From the NCBI GenBank assembly GCA_030523325.1, contig JAUNIS010000006.1:1-64000 (forward strand): a stretch of DNA of 64,000 nt. The letters are read 5' to 3'. Of this stretch, positions 28,248 to 36,508 are shown piece by piece. Numbering within the stretch: the stretch's first letter is position 1; the number at the start of each line of letters is the position of its first letter. The translations under genes and the position numbers were made by a program. This stretch comes from Phascolarctobacterium sp. Its GTDB lineage: Bacteria > Bacillota > Negativicutes > Acidaminococcales > Acidaminococcaceae. The notes under the pieces are model-generated. The model ran no database searches. It saw only the letters and a program-made list of their open reading frames with translations, and had not been told where the DNA came from.

Positions 28248-28276
28248 ATTATACAGCCTAATATTTGATTTGTAAA
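28248..28276 (-). promoter_or_regulatory. Near-consensus sigma-A promoter
   Basis: TTTACA and TATAAT with exactly 17 bp between on the minus strand, one of the best promoters in the window, though no convincing coding gene follows it. Confidence 0.75.
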
Positions 28277-28287
28277 TACATTTTGGC

Positions 28288-28349
28288 CCGTCCGTTTATG
28301 TATACATTTTGTGAATATTATGTGGATGCTGTCCTTGGTAAACGGACGG
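28288..28349. repeat. 11-bp inverted repeat with a 40-base loop
   Basis: CCGTCCGTTTA (28288) and TAAACGGACGG (28339-28349) are exact complements flanking an AT-rich loop, between the noncoding promoter and the znu terminator. Possible RNA hairpin or protein site. Confidence 0.55.
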
Positions 28350-28352
28350 CGC

Positions 28353-28391
28353 AAAAAATCTGCAGAACGTCTTTAGGTTCTGCGATTTTTT
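28353..28391. terminator. Terminator of znuABC
   Basis: GCAGAAC/GTTCTGC stem, with AT-rich arms extending it, followed by a six-T run on the minus strand right at the znuB stop codon. Confidence 0.8.
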
Positions 28392-29322
28392 ATTCGTCGC
28401 GTTCTTGCCTTCCGTGATGATGGCCCTTTTTATATTCAGGGAAATCTGGATGATTGCATTTTGTTTCTTCCTTTTCTTCATCGCACACCTTGCAATGAAT
28501 AGGATCAGGAGCAGGACGAATTCTTTTTGATTTGCCTAGGATTAGACTCAGCACAAAAAGGATGGTGCTCGTAAGAACGATTGTTCCTCCTGGAGCAAGA
28601 TTTGCGTAATAAGAAATGCTCAAGCCAAAAACTACGGAGACAATGCCGTAAAAAATGCTTTGTAAAATCGTTGTAGCAAAACTACGAGAAGTTTGCAAGG
28701 CACAAGCAACGGGAATAACCATCATTGCCGATACTAAAAGTAAGCCGACGATACGCATGGAAAGTGCAATTGTCAAAGCTGTCAAGATTGCTAGCAAGAG
28801 ACTAAGCCCTGCAACAGGCAAGCCATTTACCTTGGCAGATGTTTCATCAAAAGTTAAATATTGCAACGGACGATAAAAAATTATGACGAAGATAATCGTC
28901 GCTAATGCAAGAGCTGCCACAATCCAAAGATCTTGCGTGCTGACTGTCATGAGACTGCCGAAGAGTACGCTGCTTAAATTGAAGCCGCCTTCTTTATTTA
29001 GTCCTGTAAAAATTACTGCTAGACCCATGCCACAATAAAAGAAAATGGCAAGAACCATATCCGCGAGGTCGGATAATTTTGTGCGTACCTTTTCAATTGC
29101 CAAAGCACCGATGATTGTAGCAATAGCTGCGCTTAAAACAGAACTGAATCCAACTAAGGCGCCGCCTGCGACTCCGGCAAAAGCTATATGCCCAAGTCCA
29201 TCGCCTATGAGACTCTGTCTTCTCAACACTAAAAAGCTGCCAATTAAAGGACAGGTGATAGCCATGAGCAGGCCAGCCATCCATGCTCGTTGCATGAATT
29301 CCATTTCAAACATTTCTAACAT
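28390..29322 (-). CDS. znuB: Zinc/manganese-type ABC transporter permease
   Basis: A 310-residue permease of the ABC-3 family with about eight hydrophobic segments, GLGHIAFAGVAGGALVG near 41-57 and MRIVGLLLVSAMMVIPVACAL in the second half. It forms the membrane channel for metal import. The C-terminus is unusual: a cytoplasmic tail with CKVC, CNHPDF and a GHHHG histidine cluster, which may bind metal. AAGGAAATTTTT precedes the ATG; it lies 12 bp after znuC. Zinc rather than manganese is inferred from the group as a whole. Confidence 0.88.
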   Translation of the reverse strand: MLEMFEMEFMQRAWMAGLLMAITCPLIGSFLVLRRQSLIGDGLGHIAFAGVAGGALVGFSSVLSAAIATIIGALAIEKVRTKLSDLADMVLAIFFYCGMGLAVIFTGLNKEGGFNLSSVLFGSLMTVSTQDLWIVAALALATIIFVIIFYRPLQYLTFDETSAKVNGLPVAGLSLLLAILTALTIALSMRIVGLLLVSAMMVIPVACALQTSRSFATTILQSIFYGIVSVVFGLSISYYANLAPGGTIVLTSTILFVLSLILGKSKRIRPAPDPIHCKVCDEEKEETKCNHPDFPEYKKGHHHGRQERDE

Positions 29323-29334
29323 AAAAATTTCCTT

Positions 29335-30054
29335 CTATCTATAAAAGTATCCGTGCTTGTGATGATGCTGAAGAGCCTCATGAACCTCGCCCCTAAAACA
29401 AATTCCATGATTAATACAAAGGGCCGACTTGGCTGCTTGAGCTGCCAACTCTAAATCGTGACTGATCATGATAATCGTCACGCCTTGCTCACCATTAATT
29501 TCAGCAAGCATATCGTATAAATCAATCTTAGATGCTGCATCAATACCTGTTGCCGGTTCGTCTAAGAGTAAAATTTCTGGTTCCTTAACCATGGCGCGAG
29601 CGAGAAAAACTCTTTGCTGTTGACCGCCGGATAATTCACCAATCTTACGAGTTTGCAAATCGGTTAATCTAAAAGTCGCGAGCGCTTTATCAATCTTTTT
29701 TTCTTCTTCACTGCCAAAACGTTGCCAAAGCTTGTACTTGCTTATTAAACCAAGAGCAACAACCTCGCGCACGCTAATGGGAAAGTCTCTTTGCATTTTC
29801 GCGGGATTTTGCGGGACGTAGCCCACCTTCTCCCATTGGTCAAATTTTTCGATGGGAGTTCCGTAGTAAGAAATGCTACCCATTGTTGGGGGCATAGCAT
29901 GCGCGAGCATTTTCATCAGTGTGCTCTTGCCTGCACCATTAGCCCCAATAACGGCAACAAAATCTCCACGAGGAACGTCTAAATCTAATTTGTGAAAGAC
30001 CCAGCCGTCTCCATAGTCAAAGCCTAGGTTACGGACCGAGATAATATTTTCCAT
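29335..30054 (-). CDS. znuC: Zinc/manganese-type ABC transporter ATP-binding protein
   Basis: A 239-residue ABC ATPase: Walker A GANGAGKST (residues 37-45), Q-loop GYVPQNPAK, signature LSGGQQQR, Walker B ILLLDEPATG and switch histidine in ISHDLE. The C-terminal tail ends with HHHKHGYFYR, again histidine-rich as in metal importers. AAGAGGTTAAC precedes ATG 30054. Confidence 0.92.
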   Translation of the reverse strand: MENIISVRNLGFDYGDGWVFHKLDLDVPRGDFVAVIGANGAGKSTLMKMLAHAMPPTMGSISYYGTPIEKFDQWEKVGYVPQNPAKMQRDFPISVREVVALGLISKYKLWQRFGSEEEKKIDKALATFRLTDLQTRKIGELSGGQQQRVFLARAMVKEPEILLLDEPATGIDAASKIDLYDMLAEINGEQGVTIIMISHDLELAAQAAKSALCINHGICFRGEVHEALQHHHKHGYFYR

Positions 30055-30065
30055 GTTAACCTCTT

Positions 30066-30941
30066 TTATTCACACAAAGCTTTTCTTAAAGCTTCTACAT
30101 TTTCTTTTTGAATTTTTAAATAATCAACCCCAGCCTTCTTGCCTTCTTCGTCAAGTCCTTCGATTGGGTCAAGTACTGCAGACTGTGCACCAGTTTCTTT
30201 AGCAAGCATCTCTGCAAGCTTAGGGCTTGCCAAGGTCTCGAAGAAAATATATTTAACATTTTCCTTGCGCACTAAATTAACTAAGTTTTTCAAGTCCCTA
30301 GGATTTGGTTCCGACTCTGGCGAGATACCACTTATGGAAATTTGCGTAAGACCATAGTCAGCTGCCAAGTGACCAAAGGCTCTATGACTTGTCACAAAGC
30401 TTTTACGTTTAGCCGCTTGGCTAATTTTTACAAGCTCAGTATCAAGCTTTTGTAATTCGCTAAGATAATTTGCAGCATTCTTTTCATAAGTCGCTGCATT
30501 TTTTGCATCAACCTCGGAGAAAGCCTGACAAATGGCTTGCACTTCCTTCATAGCTTTGCGGGGACTAATCCAAACATGAGGATCTTGCTTGCCATTAACA
30601 AGAAATAAATTTCGTCCAGCTTCCACACCAAAAATTTTTCTTTCCTTTAAAGCCTCTAAAGAGGTATCGGCCCAAGGCTCGACAATGCCATTATAAACAA
30701 AAACCTTGGCTCTGCCCAATCTCGTCAAATCTCGAGGCGATGGCTCCCAATCGTGAGGCTCAGCTCCATCAGGAACTAAGGTTACAATATCAATCTTGTC
30801 TCCGCCCACGGCACGAGCGAATTCCGCCATAGGATAAAAGCTTGCCACAACAGAAAGCTTGCCCGCTGCTTTTCTCTCAGGAGAACTGCAACCAGTTAAA
30901 CAAATCGTTATTGCTAAAATCAAAAAAAATATTTTTTTCAT
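30066..30941 (-). CDS. znuA: Metal ABC transporter substrate-binding lipoprotein
   Basis: A 291-residue cluster A-I binding protein. The lipobox LTGCSS puts the lipidated cysteine at residue 18. Metal ligands are H in AEPHDWEPSPRD (about 62), H in DPHVWISPRK (about 122) and H in SHRAFGHLAADYG (about 185-193), plus a late acidic residue (AVLDPIEGL). The His-rich loop of many ZnuA proteins is short here, so manganese cannot be excluded. First gene of the operon; the 220-bp AT-rich upstream region is shared with divergent pncA and has no clear Zur box to my eye. Confidence 0.9.
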   Translation of the reverse strand: MKKIFFLILAITICLTGCSSPERKAAGKLSVVASFYPMAEFARAVGGDKIDIVTLVPDGAEPHDWEPSPRDLTRLGRAKVFVYNGIVEPWADTSLEALKERKIFGVEAGRNLFLVNGKQDPHVWISPRKAMKEVQAICQAFSEVDAKNAATYEKNAANYLSELQKLDTELVKISQAAKRKSFVTSHRAFGHLAADYGLTQISISGISPESEPNPRDLKNLVNLVRKENVKYIFFETLASPKLAEMLAKETGAQSAVLDPIEGLDEEGKKAGVDYLKIQKENVEALRKALCE

Positions 30942-31163
30942 CTACAGTTCCTTTCAAATTACGTACAAGCTCTCACTCAAAATTCAACTAATGCTTGGTC
31001 AACATAAAAGCATCAATTTATTGTTGTAAATTTTATAATATTATATTTTATGCTAAGATGTCAACGAAAAAAGTATACATTAACAAATTATCGTAAAACA
31101 ATTGAAAATTTACGTTGATGGGAGTAGAATTAAATAAATTTTCTTTAAGGAGGAATTTTTACG

Positions 31164-31805
31164 ATGAAGTTAATCGACAAAAAATATATTGCGTCCTTTG
31201 ATATTGACGCACAAAATACTTTTACTCCTGTTTGCCCAGACGAGCTTCCTGTTATCGGAGGTAATGAAATTGCCAGAGAACTCAACGCTCAAGCAAATTT
31301 TGCTTCCTTACGTGTAGGCTCTCGTGACGCTCATACTCTTGCAGCTCTGTGGCTTAGCGACGCAGACCATGCACCCTTAACTCCTGTCGTAGGAAACTAT
31401 CCTGACCTTGACATTCGCTGGCCTGCTCATGCAATTATCGGTACGAAGGGTTTTGATTTCATTGCAGGGCTCGACCCCAAAGCATATGATTTTCAAGTTT
31501 ACAAGGGCATCGAAGTCGACAAGCATCCTTATGGAGCTTGCTATCACGACTTAGCAAATAAGCTTTCCACCGGCGTCATTGAATTCTTAAAGCTACACGG
31601 TATTACCACCGTAATTTGCGGCGGACTTGCAACTGATTACTGCGTAAAAAATACCGTGCTCCAGCTTAAGGCTGCTGGCTTCGACGTAATTTTAAATAAA
31701 GCAGCATGTCGTGGCATTGCTCCTGAGACAGTTGAGCAAGCCATGCAAGAAATGACTAATGCAGGTGTTAAATTTGTAGAAAGCGCTAGCGAGTTAGAAG
31801 CTTAA
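31164..31805 (+). CDS. pncA: Nicotinamidase / isochorismatase family hydrolase
   Basis: A 213-residue cysteine hydrolase. The triad is D (FDIDAQNTF, about residue 12), K (YKGIEVDKHPYGA) and C (GGLATDYCVKNT), with DAH and PAH metal-ligand histidines as in PncA. It converts nicotinamide to nicotinate for NAD recycling; PncA is favoured over isochorismatase by the DYCV motif and length. AAGGAGGAATTTTTACG precedes ATG 31164. Confidence 0.85.
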   Translation: MKLIDKKYIASFDIDAQNTFTPVCPDELPVIGGNEIARELNAQANFASLRVGSRDAHTLAALWLSDADHAPLTPVVGNYPDLDIRWPAHAIIGTKGFDFIAGLDPKAYDFQVYKGIEVDKHPYGACYHDLANKLSTGVIEFLKLHGITTVICGGLATDYCVKNTVLQLKAAGFDVILNKAACRGIAPETVEQAMQEMTNAGVKFVESASELEA

Positions 31806-31821
31806 TAAAAATTTGCATATG

Positions 31822-31856
31822 AAAAGGACCGAGCAAAACCCGGTCCTTAATTTTTT
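31822..31856. terminator. Bidirectional terminator between pncA and the exported SH3-like protein
   Basis: AAGGACCG/CGGTCCTT stem with T-rich end on the plus strand (AATTTTTT) and A-rich left flank. Confidence 0.8.
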
Positions 31857-31858
31857 CC

Positions 31859-32395
31859 TTATTTTACTTTTACATATTGGCTCTTAACGTAACCAGTGGT
31901 CATTTCCCAATAGTCGTCTTTAGCATCAAAGATAGTGACGCGACTCCAAGAACCATCGCCCTCGCCGCTTGCTAAAAGAAAATATTCGCAATCAACCTTT
32001 TTTTCAGAAGGATTCATGGTTCCTAAAACCTCGCAGTTTGTGTTTGGTTCCACGCGAATATTTACGTCGGTGCCACCAGGCAGAAAATCTTGGACCTCTT
32101 TTTTCGTACATTGTTTATAAACTCCCTTAAAAGATGCGTGAGCTATTTCACCAACATTTTCTTTGTGGGGAAAATAACTAACACCTTGATCATAGGGCAT
32201 AATACGATCAAAATCGTCCTTGCTATCTACTAATTTATATTTATAGGTGTACATATAAGGTCCAGCTGCAACAACACTGTCAACATCCATATGATATTCA
32301 TATTCAATGACATTGCAAACCTTAACCCAATTTTCCGCAAAGCAAGAGGAACAAAGAGTTGTCAAGGCAGCTGCTAATAATAATGCTTTTTTCAT
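31859..32395 (-). CDS. Exported protein with C-terminal SH3-like domain
   Basis: A 178-residue protein with a signal peptide (about 1-20, SCFA/EN cleavage). Residues 21-100 form a beta-rich part beginning NWVKVCNVIEYEYHMD, like surface-adhesin-E-type modules that report on a substrate tyrosine/aspartate. Residues about 108-178 look like a bacterial SH3 domain (VNIRVEPNTNCEVLGTM ... GYVKSQYV). Likely periplasmic or cell-wall associated. GCGAGGTATTAAC precedes ATG 32395. Confidence 0.65.
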   Translation of the reverse strand: MKKALLLAAALTTLCSSCFAENWVKVCNVIEYEYHMDVDSVVAAGPYMYTYKYKLVDSKDDFDRIMPYDQGVSYFPHKENVGEIAHASFKGVYKQCTKKEVQDFLPGGTDVNIRVEPNTNCEVLGTMNPSEKKVDCEYFLLASGEGDGSWSRVTIFDAKDDYWEMTTGYVKSQYVKVK

Positions 32396-32411
32396 GTTAA
32401 TACCTCGCTCA

Positions 32412-33218
32412 TTAATCTAAATAATTTAAAATTTCTTTGGCATGAGGAAGAATAATATCTGGCTTGATGCTGCCCTTCTCCACATCCTCCATAGTCGCTT
32501 CACCTGTGAGGACCATAATAGAAAGAATATCGTTATTTAAACCGAAAGCAATATCCGTTGCCAGACGGTCACCAACCATGGCAATTTCTTCTTTCTTGAA
32601 GCCAGTTTTATCAAGAGCCACATCAACCATGTGTACGAAGGGCTTGCCGCAAATTACTTCTGGTGCTTTACCAGTTGCTGTTTTGATGAGCTCGATCATG
32701 GCACCAGTGTCGGGGATGAATTCTCCATCTTCTATGGGGCAACGTACGTCTGGATGAGTTGCAACATAGGGAACGCCTTTATCGATAAGACGACAAGCAA
32801 TGGTTAAGCGTTCATAAGTCAAAGTTTGATCGAAGCCAACCACAACATAGTCTGCTCCCTCTTCCAGAGTATTAGTCAAAACAAAACCTGCATCCCCAAT
32901 AATTTTTAATAATTGAGGAGTGCCAAGCACAAAAAGTTTAGCACCGGGCTTCTTCTTGTTCATCCAATTGGTAAATGCATCCGTAGAGATAAGAACCTCG
33001 TTACGTGTAACAGGCACGCCCAAGCGATTCATTTTTTGCACGTAATGCTCGTGGCTGCGAGAAGAATTGTTCGTCAAAAGATAATACTTACGTCCTGCAG
33101 CCGTTAATTTATCAAAGAAGCCTTCCATCCCGGGAATGATTTCATCACCTAAATTAATGGTTCCGTCCATATCAAAAAGAAAGCACTTAATATTTTTCAA
33201 ACGTTCAAATTTATCCAA
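32412..33218 (-). CDS. HAD-IIA family phosphatase
   Basis: A 268-residue NagD-like HAD hydrolase: motif I FDMDGTINLG, motif II LTNNSSRS, motif III lysine in CGKPFVHMVDVAL and motif IV MVGDRLATDIAFG, with a C2 cap between II and III. Substrate unknown; relatives dephosphorylate nucleotides or glycerol phosphates. The start is TTG at 33218, set by CGGAGGAGTTTATT; the upstream in-frame ATGs have no ribosome-binding site. It lies 16 bp before the gene at 31859. Confidence 0.88.
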   Translation of the reverse strand: MDKFERLKNIKCFLFDMDGTINLGDEIIPGMEGFFDKLTAAGRKYYLLTNNSSRSHEHYVQKMNRLGVPVTRNEVLISTDAFTNWMNKKKPGAKLFVLGTPQLLKIIGDAGFVLTNTLEEGADYVVVGFDQTLTYERLTIACRLIDKGVPYVATHPDVRCPIEDGEFIPDTGAMIELIKTATGKAPEVICGKPFVHMVDVALDKTGFKKEEIAMVGDRLATDIAFGLNNDILSIMVLTGEATMEDVEKGSIKPDIILPHAKEILNYLD

Positions 33219-33357
33219 AATAAACTCCTCCGAAAAAAATGCGCCATACGTAATATTCGTCATCATTCTAATTATAAAATATTAATTTACTTTAAGCAAA
33301 AAAAATTTCTTCCAGCTCCGTATATTTCAAAGAAATTTTTTACTACAAATTGCCGAG

Positions 33358-33386
33358 TTGCGGAATAAATTTTGAGGACGTATAAT
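33358..33386 (+). promoter_or_regulatory. Predicted promoter of gph
   Basis: TTGCGG and TATAAT with a 17-bp spacer, 100 bp before the phosphoglycolate phosphatase-like gene. Confidence 0.6.
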
Positions 33387-33489
33387 ATAAGATAGAAGTT
33401 AATTCGAATGACAGCAATTTTGAGTTTAGCATTAATTCTGCGAACTACCGATTAATATTTATCAACTTAATGTTAGAAAGGAATCCTAC

Positions 33490-34137
33490 ATGAAGTACAC
33501 CACCATCATCTTCGACCTTGACGGAACCTTACTTAATACGTTAGACGATCTTGCTACTGCTACCAATTGGGCTCTAAAGGCTAACAACTTCCCTGAGCGA
33601 AATCTTGAAGAAGTGCGTTGGTTCGTTGGCAACGGTATGCGTCGCTTAATCGAGCAAGCAGTTCCAAGTAATGCGAACTCAGGGCAAATTGAAAAAGTTA
33701 TGGCAAGCTTTAACGAATATTACGCAACCCACACGAATGAAAAGACAGATTTGTATCCCGGAGTAAAGGAATTATTAATTAAATTGCGCGAGGCTGGTTG
33801 TAAGACAGCCATTGTTTCTAACAAACCGGATTACGGTGTACAAAATTTAATGAAGCAATATTTTGACGGACTTGTTGATGGAGCAATGGGCGAGCACCCA
33901 CCCATCACACGTAAGCCTGCCCCTGATATGGTGCTTGCCATTATTAAGGAGCTTGGTGCTGAACTAGAGGACTGCATTTATGTTGGCGATAGCGATGTTG
34001 ATGTTGCAACCGCAAGGAATGCAAATATCCCTTGCATCGGAGCTTGCTGGGGATTTCGCGGCAAAGAATTTCTTATCGAGCAAGGTTGCGAGCTACTCGC
34101 CGACACCTTGGAAGACGTTTATAAATTTATAGAGTAA
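33490..34137 (+). CDS. gph: HAD-IA phosphatase, phosphoglycolate phosphatase-like
   Basis: A 215-residue HAD with IIFDLDGTLLNT (motif I), VSNKPDYG (motif II), the lysine in ITRKPAPDM and YVGDSDVDVATARNA (motif IV), with a helical cap (residues 17-80). Gph is the closest annotated type; phosphoglycolate or pyrophosphate could be the substrate. AGAAAGGAATCCTAC precedes ATG. Confidence 0.82.
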   Translation: MKYTTIIFDLDGTLLNTLDDLATATNWALKANNFPERNLEEVRWFVGNGMRRLIEQAVPSNANSGQIEKVMASFNEYYATHTNEKTDLYPGVKELLIKLREAGCKTAIVSNKPDYGVQNLMKQYFDGLVDGAMGEHPPITRKPAPDMVLAIIKELGAELEDCIYVGDSDVDVATARNANIPCIGACWGFRGKEFLIEQGCELLADTLEDVYKFIE

Positions 34138-34141
34138 AGCC

Positions 34142-34186
34142 AAAAACTACGCGCCTACGATTTTATTCGTAAACGCGTAGTTTTTT
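34142..34186. terminator. Bidirectional terminator between gph and the MATE exporter
   Basis: ACTACGCG/CGCGTAGT stem followed by TTTTTT on the plus strand and A-rich on the other side. Confidence 0.85.
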
Positions 34187-35531
34187 ATTCCAATGCTACA
34201 TATTTTTTCTCTAAAAGTTTGATGAAATATCTGAAGGAAATGTAGACGAAAATCGCACCGCTTGTCCAAGCAATCGGTTCAGCAAGACAAAGGCCAATGT
34301 ATCCCAACATATCCGCAAGAATAATTGCTGCTCCACAACGCATTACAAGTTCAATTGTACTTGCGATAAAAGGAACTGCTGAAACACCCATGCCTTGACA
34401 CGCGTTACGATAAATAAACATTTGGCTAAAGAATAGATAAGCCGGAACAGAATACATAATGTAAAGTCCCGCTGCATGCATAACATTCTCGCTAGGATTA
34501 TCTAAGAAGATGCCAATGATTTCCTTGCCAAAAACAAACATTAAAATTGCAGCAGCGCTACTGTAACCAAATGTGAGCCAAGAACATCTTTTAGCTGCTT
34601 CACGAATACGATCAAACTTACGCGCACCAAAATTTTGTGCCGTAAATACAGCCATAGAAATTCCAATAGAAACCATTGGTTGTACTGCTAATTGTTCTAC
34701 GCGTGCGGCAGTAGTAAAGCCAGCAATCTGTTCGCCACCAAATTTATTGCAGACGGATTGCAAAACCATAACACTAATACCAATTACAGAAAATTGCATA
34801 CCCATAGGAACGCCCATTCTCAGATGAGCCCAGGCTTCAGACCAGGTAATTTTAAAATCATTCAACGATAAATGCAGGTCTGGAAATTTATAATAAATAT
34901 AGCCTATGCAAAGAATTCCACTCAGAGCTTGTGCCAAAACCATAGCAAAAGCACTACCAGGCACGCCCCAGGATAATTTGATGATGAAAATCAAAGCCAA
35001 AACGATATTAGCGATGGAAGAGATAATCAAAAAGTACAAGGGGGTCTTACTATCGCCCAAAGAACGCATGACTGCGGAAAGATAGTTGTAAGCCATCATA
35101 AAAGCCAAACCATCCACGATAATCATGACATAGCTTCTGGCGTCCTTGCACAATTCGGTCGGCATATTCATCAGCACCATTAAATAATCAATGGAAAAAT
35201 GCATGACAAGCATGATAAAAATTACGGTAAAAATACTTAAAATTGTCCCAGTGCCAATACTACGTCTTACGCCAACCATATCATTGGCCCCATATCTTTG
35301 TCCGGTCACGACAGAAAAACCGTTACCCATACCAATGGTCAGCATCATAACCATCATGAAAAGAGGAGAAATTCCTCCAACTGCAGCCAAAGCTTCTACG
35401 CCAATCGTACGTCCGACGATAACGATATCAGCAATATTATAAAGTTGTTGAAAGACATTGCCTATCAAAAGCGGAATCATAAAAGAAATGATTAAACTTA
35501 AGGGCTTGCCTTCGGTCATGTTTTGTAACAT
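34185..35531 (-). CDS. MATE family efflux transporter
   Basis: A 448-residue polytopic protein with twelve hydrophobic segments in two related halves. Typical MATE features are PLLIGNVFQQLYNIADIVIVGR at the N-terminus (split by the first helix), ALAAVGG, and GMGNGFSVVTGQRYGA. These antiporters expel drugs or metabolites with Na+ or H+. CGGAG lies eight bases before ATG 35531. It follows the PHP phosphatase by 24 bp, so the two may be cotranscribed. Confidence 0.92.
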   Translation of the reverse strand: MLQNMTEGKPLSLIISFMIPLLIGNVFQQLYNIADIVIVGRTIGVEALAAVGGISPLFMMVMMLTIGMGNGFSVVTGQRYGANDMVGVRRSIGTGTILSIFTVIFIMLVMHFSIDYLMVLMNMPTELCKDARSYVMIIVDGLAFMMAYNYLSAVMRSLGDSKTPLYFLIISSIANIVLALIFIIKLSWGVPGSAFAMVLAQALSGILCIGYIYYKFPDLHLSLNDFKITWSEAWAHLRMGVPMGMQFSVIGISVMVLQSVCNKFGGEQIAGFTTAARVEQLAVQPMVSIGISMAVFTAQNFGARKFDRIREAAKRCSWLTFGYSSAAAILMFVFGKEIIGIFLDNPSENVMHAAGLYIMYSVPAYLFFSQMFIYRNACQGMGVSAVPFIASTIELVMRCGAAIILADMLGYIGLCLAEPIAWTSGAIFVYISFRYFIKLLEKKYVALE

Positions 35532-35555
35532 AAAAGATACTCCGAATATAAAAAG

Positions 35556-36338
35556 TTAATTATCAACTTCCATCTGTTTCCTGTTTTTAAAATAAATCGG
35601 CACCAACCCTAAGTCCTTCGCCATCTTCACAGCAAGGTCAATGCGCCTACCCACATGTTCTTCGTAGTGGGCGTCACTGCCGATGGTCACAAACTTGCCA
35701 CCTAGTTCTTTATAACGAGCGTAAAGAGGAACAAGTCCTGCATAAGCCTTCTCATCATCTAAGCGACGGGTGTTAATTTCAATGGGTTTATTTTTCGCAA
35801 TCAAAAGTTTAAAAAGCTCATCGAAGCCTTGAGGATTATCCTCAAGATGCAGCTCCCTTTCGTCCCCCTCGTAGGGCCAGTAACGACAAATATAATCGAT
35901 ATGGGCGAATGAGTCAAAGTTATCGTGTGCCTTGAGACAATAAATTGCATCAGCTAAATACTCGTCAATAATTTCTTGACGCGTAAAACCAGTATAACAG
36001 GTTGGTTCATAAATGTCTCGACCGCCCATACAATGAATGCTCGCAAGCACGTAGTCAAAGCCTACGCTTGCCGCAACCTTTTCATCTCGCTTAGCAGTTT
36101 GTCTTTGCATGCCAATCTCAATACCAAAGAGCACGTCATCCGAGCGAAATTTTTTGGCAATTCTCATGTATTCATCCAAGTCGAAAAGAAATTCTTCAGG
36201 ATTCGTCGGATAATCATAGTCCCAATGCTCGGTAACAATCATACCAATTCCTTGCTCTTTAGCAACTCGCATGGCATCTTCATATTGCATATGACTATCG
36301 CAAGACATATTGCAATGCATATGTGTATCAAATAACAT
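35556..36338 (-). CDS. PHP-domain phosphatase (histidinol-phosphatase HisJ-like)
   Basis: A 260-residue PHP protein. Metal-binding motifs are DTHMHCNMSCDSH near the N-terminus, TEHWDYDY, FGIEIGM, ASIHCMGG and GSDAHYEEHVG near the end. HisJ-type PHP proteins hydrolyse histidinol phosphate, but no his gene is near, so substrate is open. ATG 36338 has AAAGGTG eight bases upstream; the GTG three codons earlier lies in that site. Confidence 0.82.
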   Translation of the reverse strand: MLFDTHMHCNMSCDSHMQYEDAMRVAKEQGIGMIVTEHWDYDYPTNPEEFLFDLDEYMRIAKKFRSDDVLFGIEIGMQRQTAKRDEKVAASVGFDYVLASIHCMGGRDIYEPTCYTGFTRQEIIDEYLADAIYCLKAHDNFDSFAHIDYICRYWPYEGDERELHLEDNPQGFDELFKLLIAKNKPIEINTRRLDDEKAYAGLVPLYARYKELGGKFVTIGSDAHYEEHVGRRIDLAVKMAKDLGLVPIYFKNRKQMEVDN

Positions 36339-36390
36339 CAGTGTCACACCTTTTTGATAAGCAAATACTAAATGGTGAAAGCATTAATTC

Positions 36391-36505
36391 ACACAAAACT
36401 TTCAGAGTGCATGCTTGTCTAGGAGGCCCGACGACGGCGTACTAAAAGTCGTGTACGTCTAGGAGGGCCGACAACACATAACACGTGCTATGAAAGTTTT
36501 ATAAA
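36391..36505. repeat. Structured repeat element, full copy C (after ychF)
   Basis: It is closed by AAAACTTTCA (36395) and TGAAAGTTTT (36491-36500). Here the left block reads AGAGTGCATGCTTGTCTAGG and the central hairpin uses GGCCCGACG/CGTCTAGGAGGGCC with GTAC/GTAC arms. Stem sequences differ from copies A and B yet pair fully. It lies eight bases after the ychF stop codon. Confidence 0.8.
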
Positions 36506-36508
36506 TAT

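Noticed and set aside
28159..28275. 38-codon plus-strand peptide MAVNSSARLN... with hydrophobic end
   Set aside because: No ribosome-binding site and it lies wholly opposite the promoter-terminator structure; kept only as a possibility in the noncoding finding.
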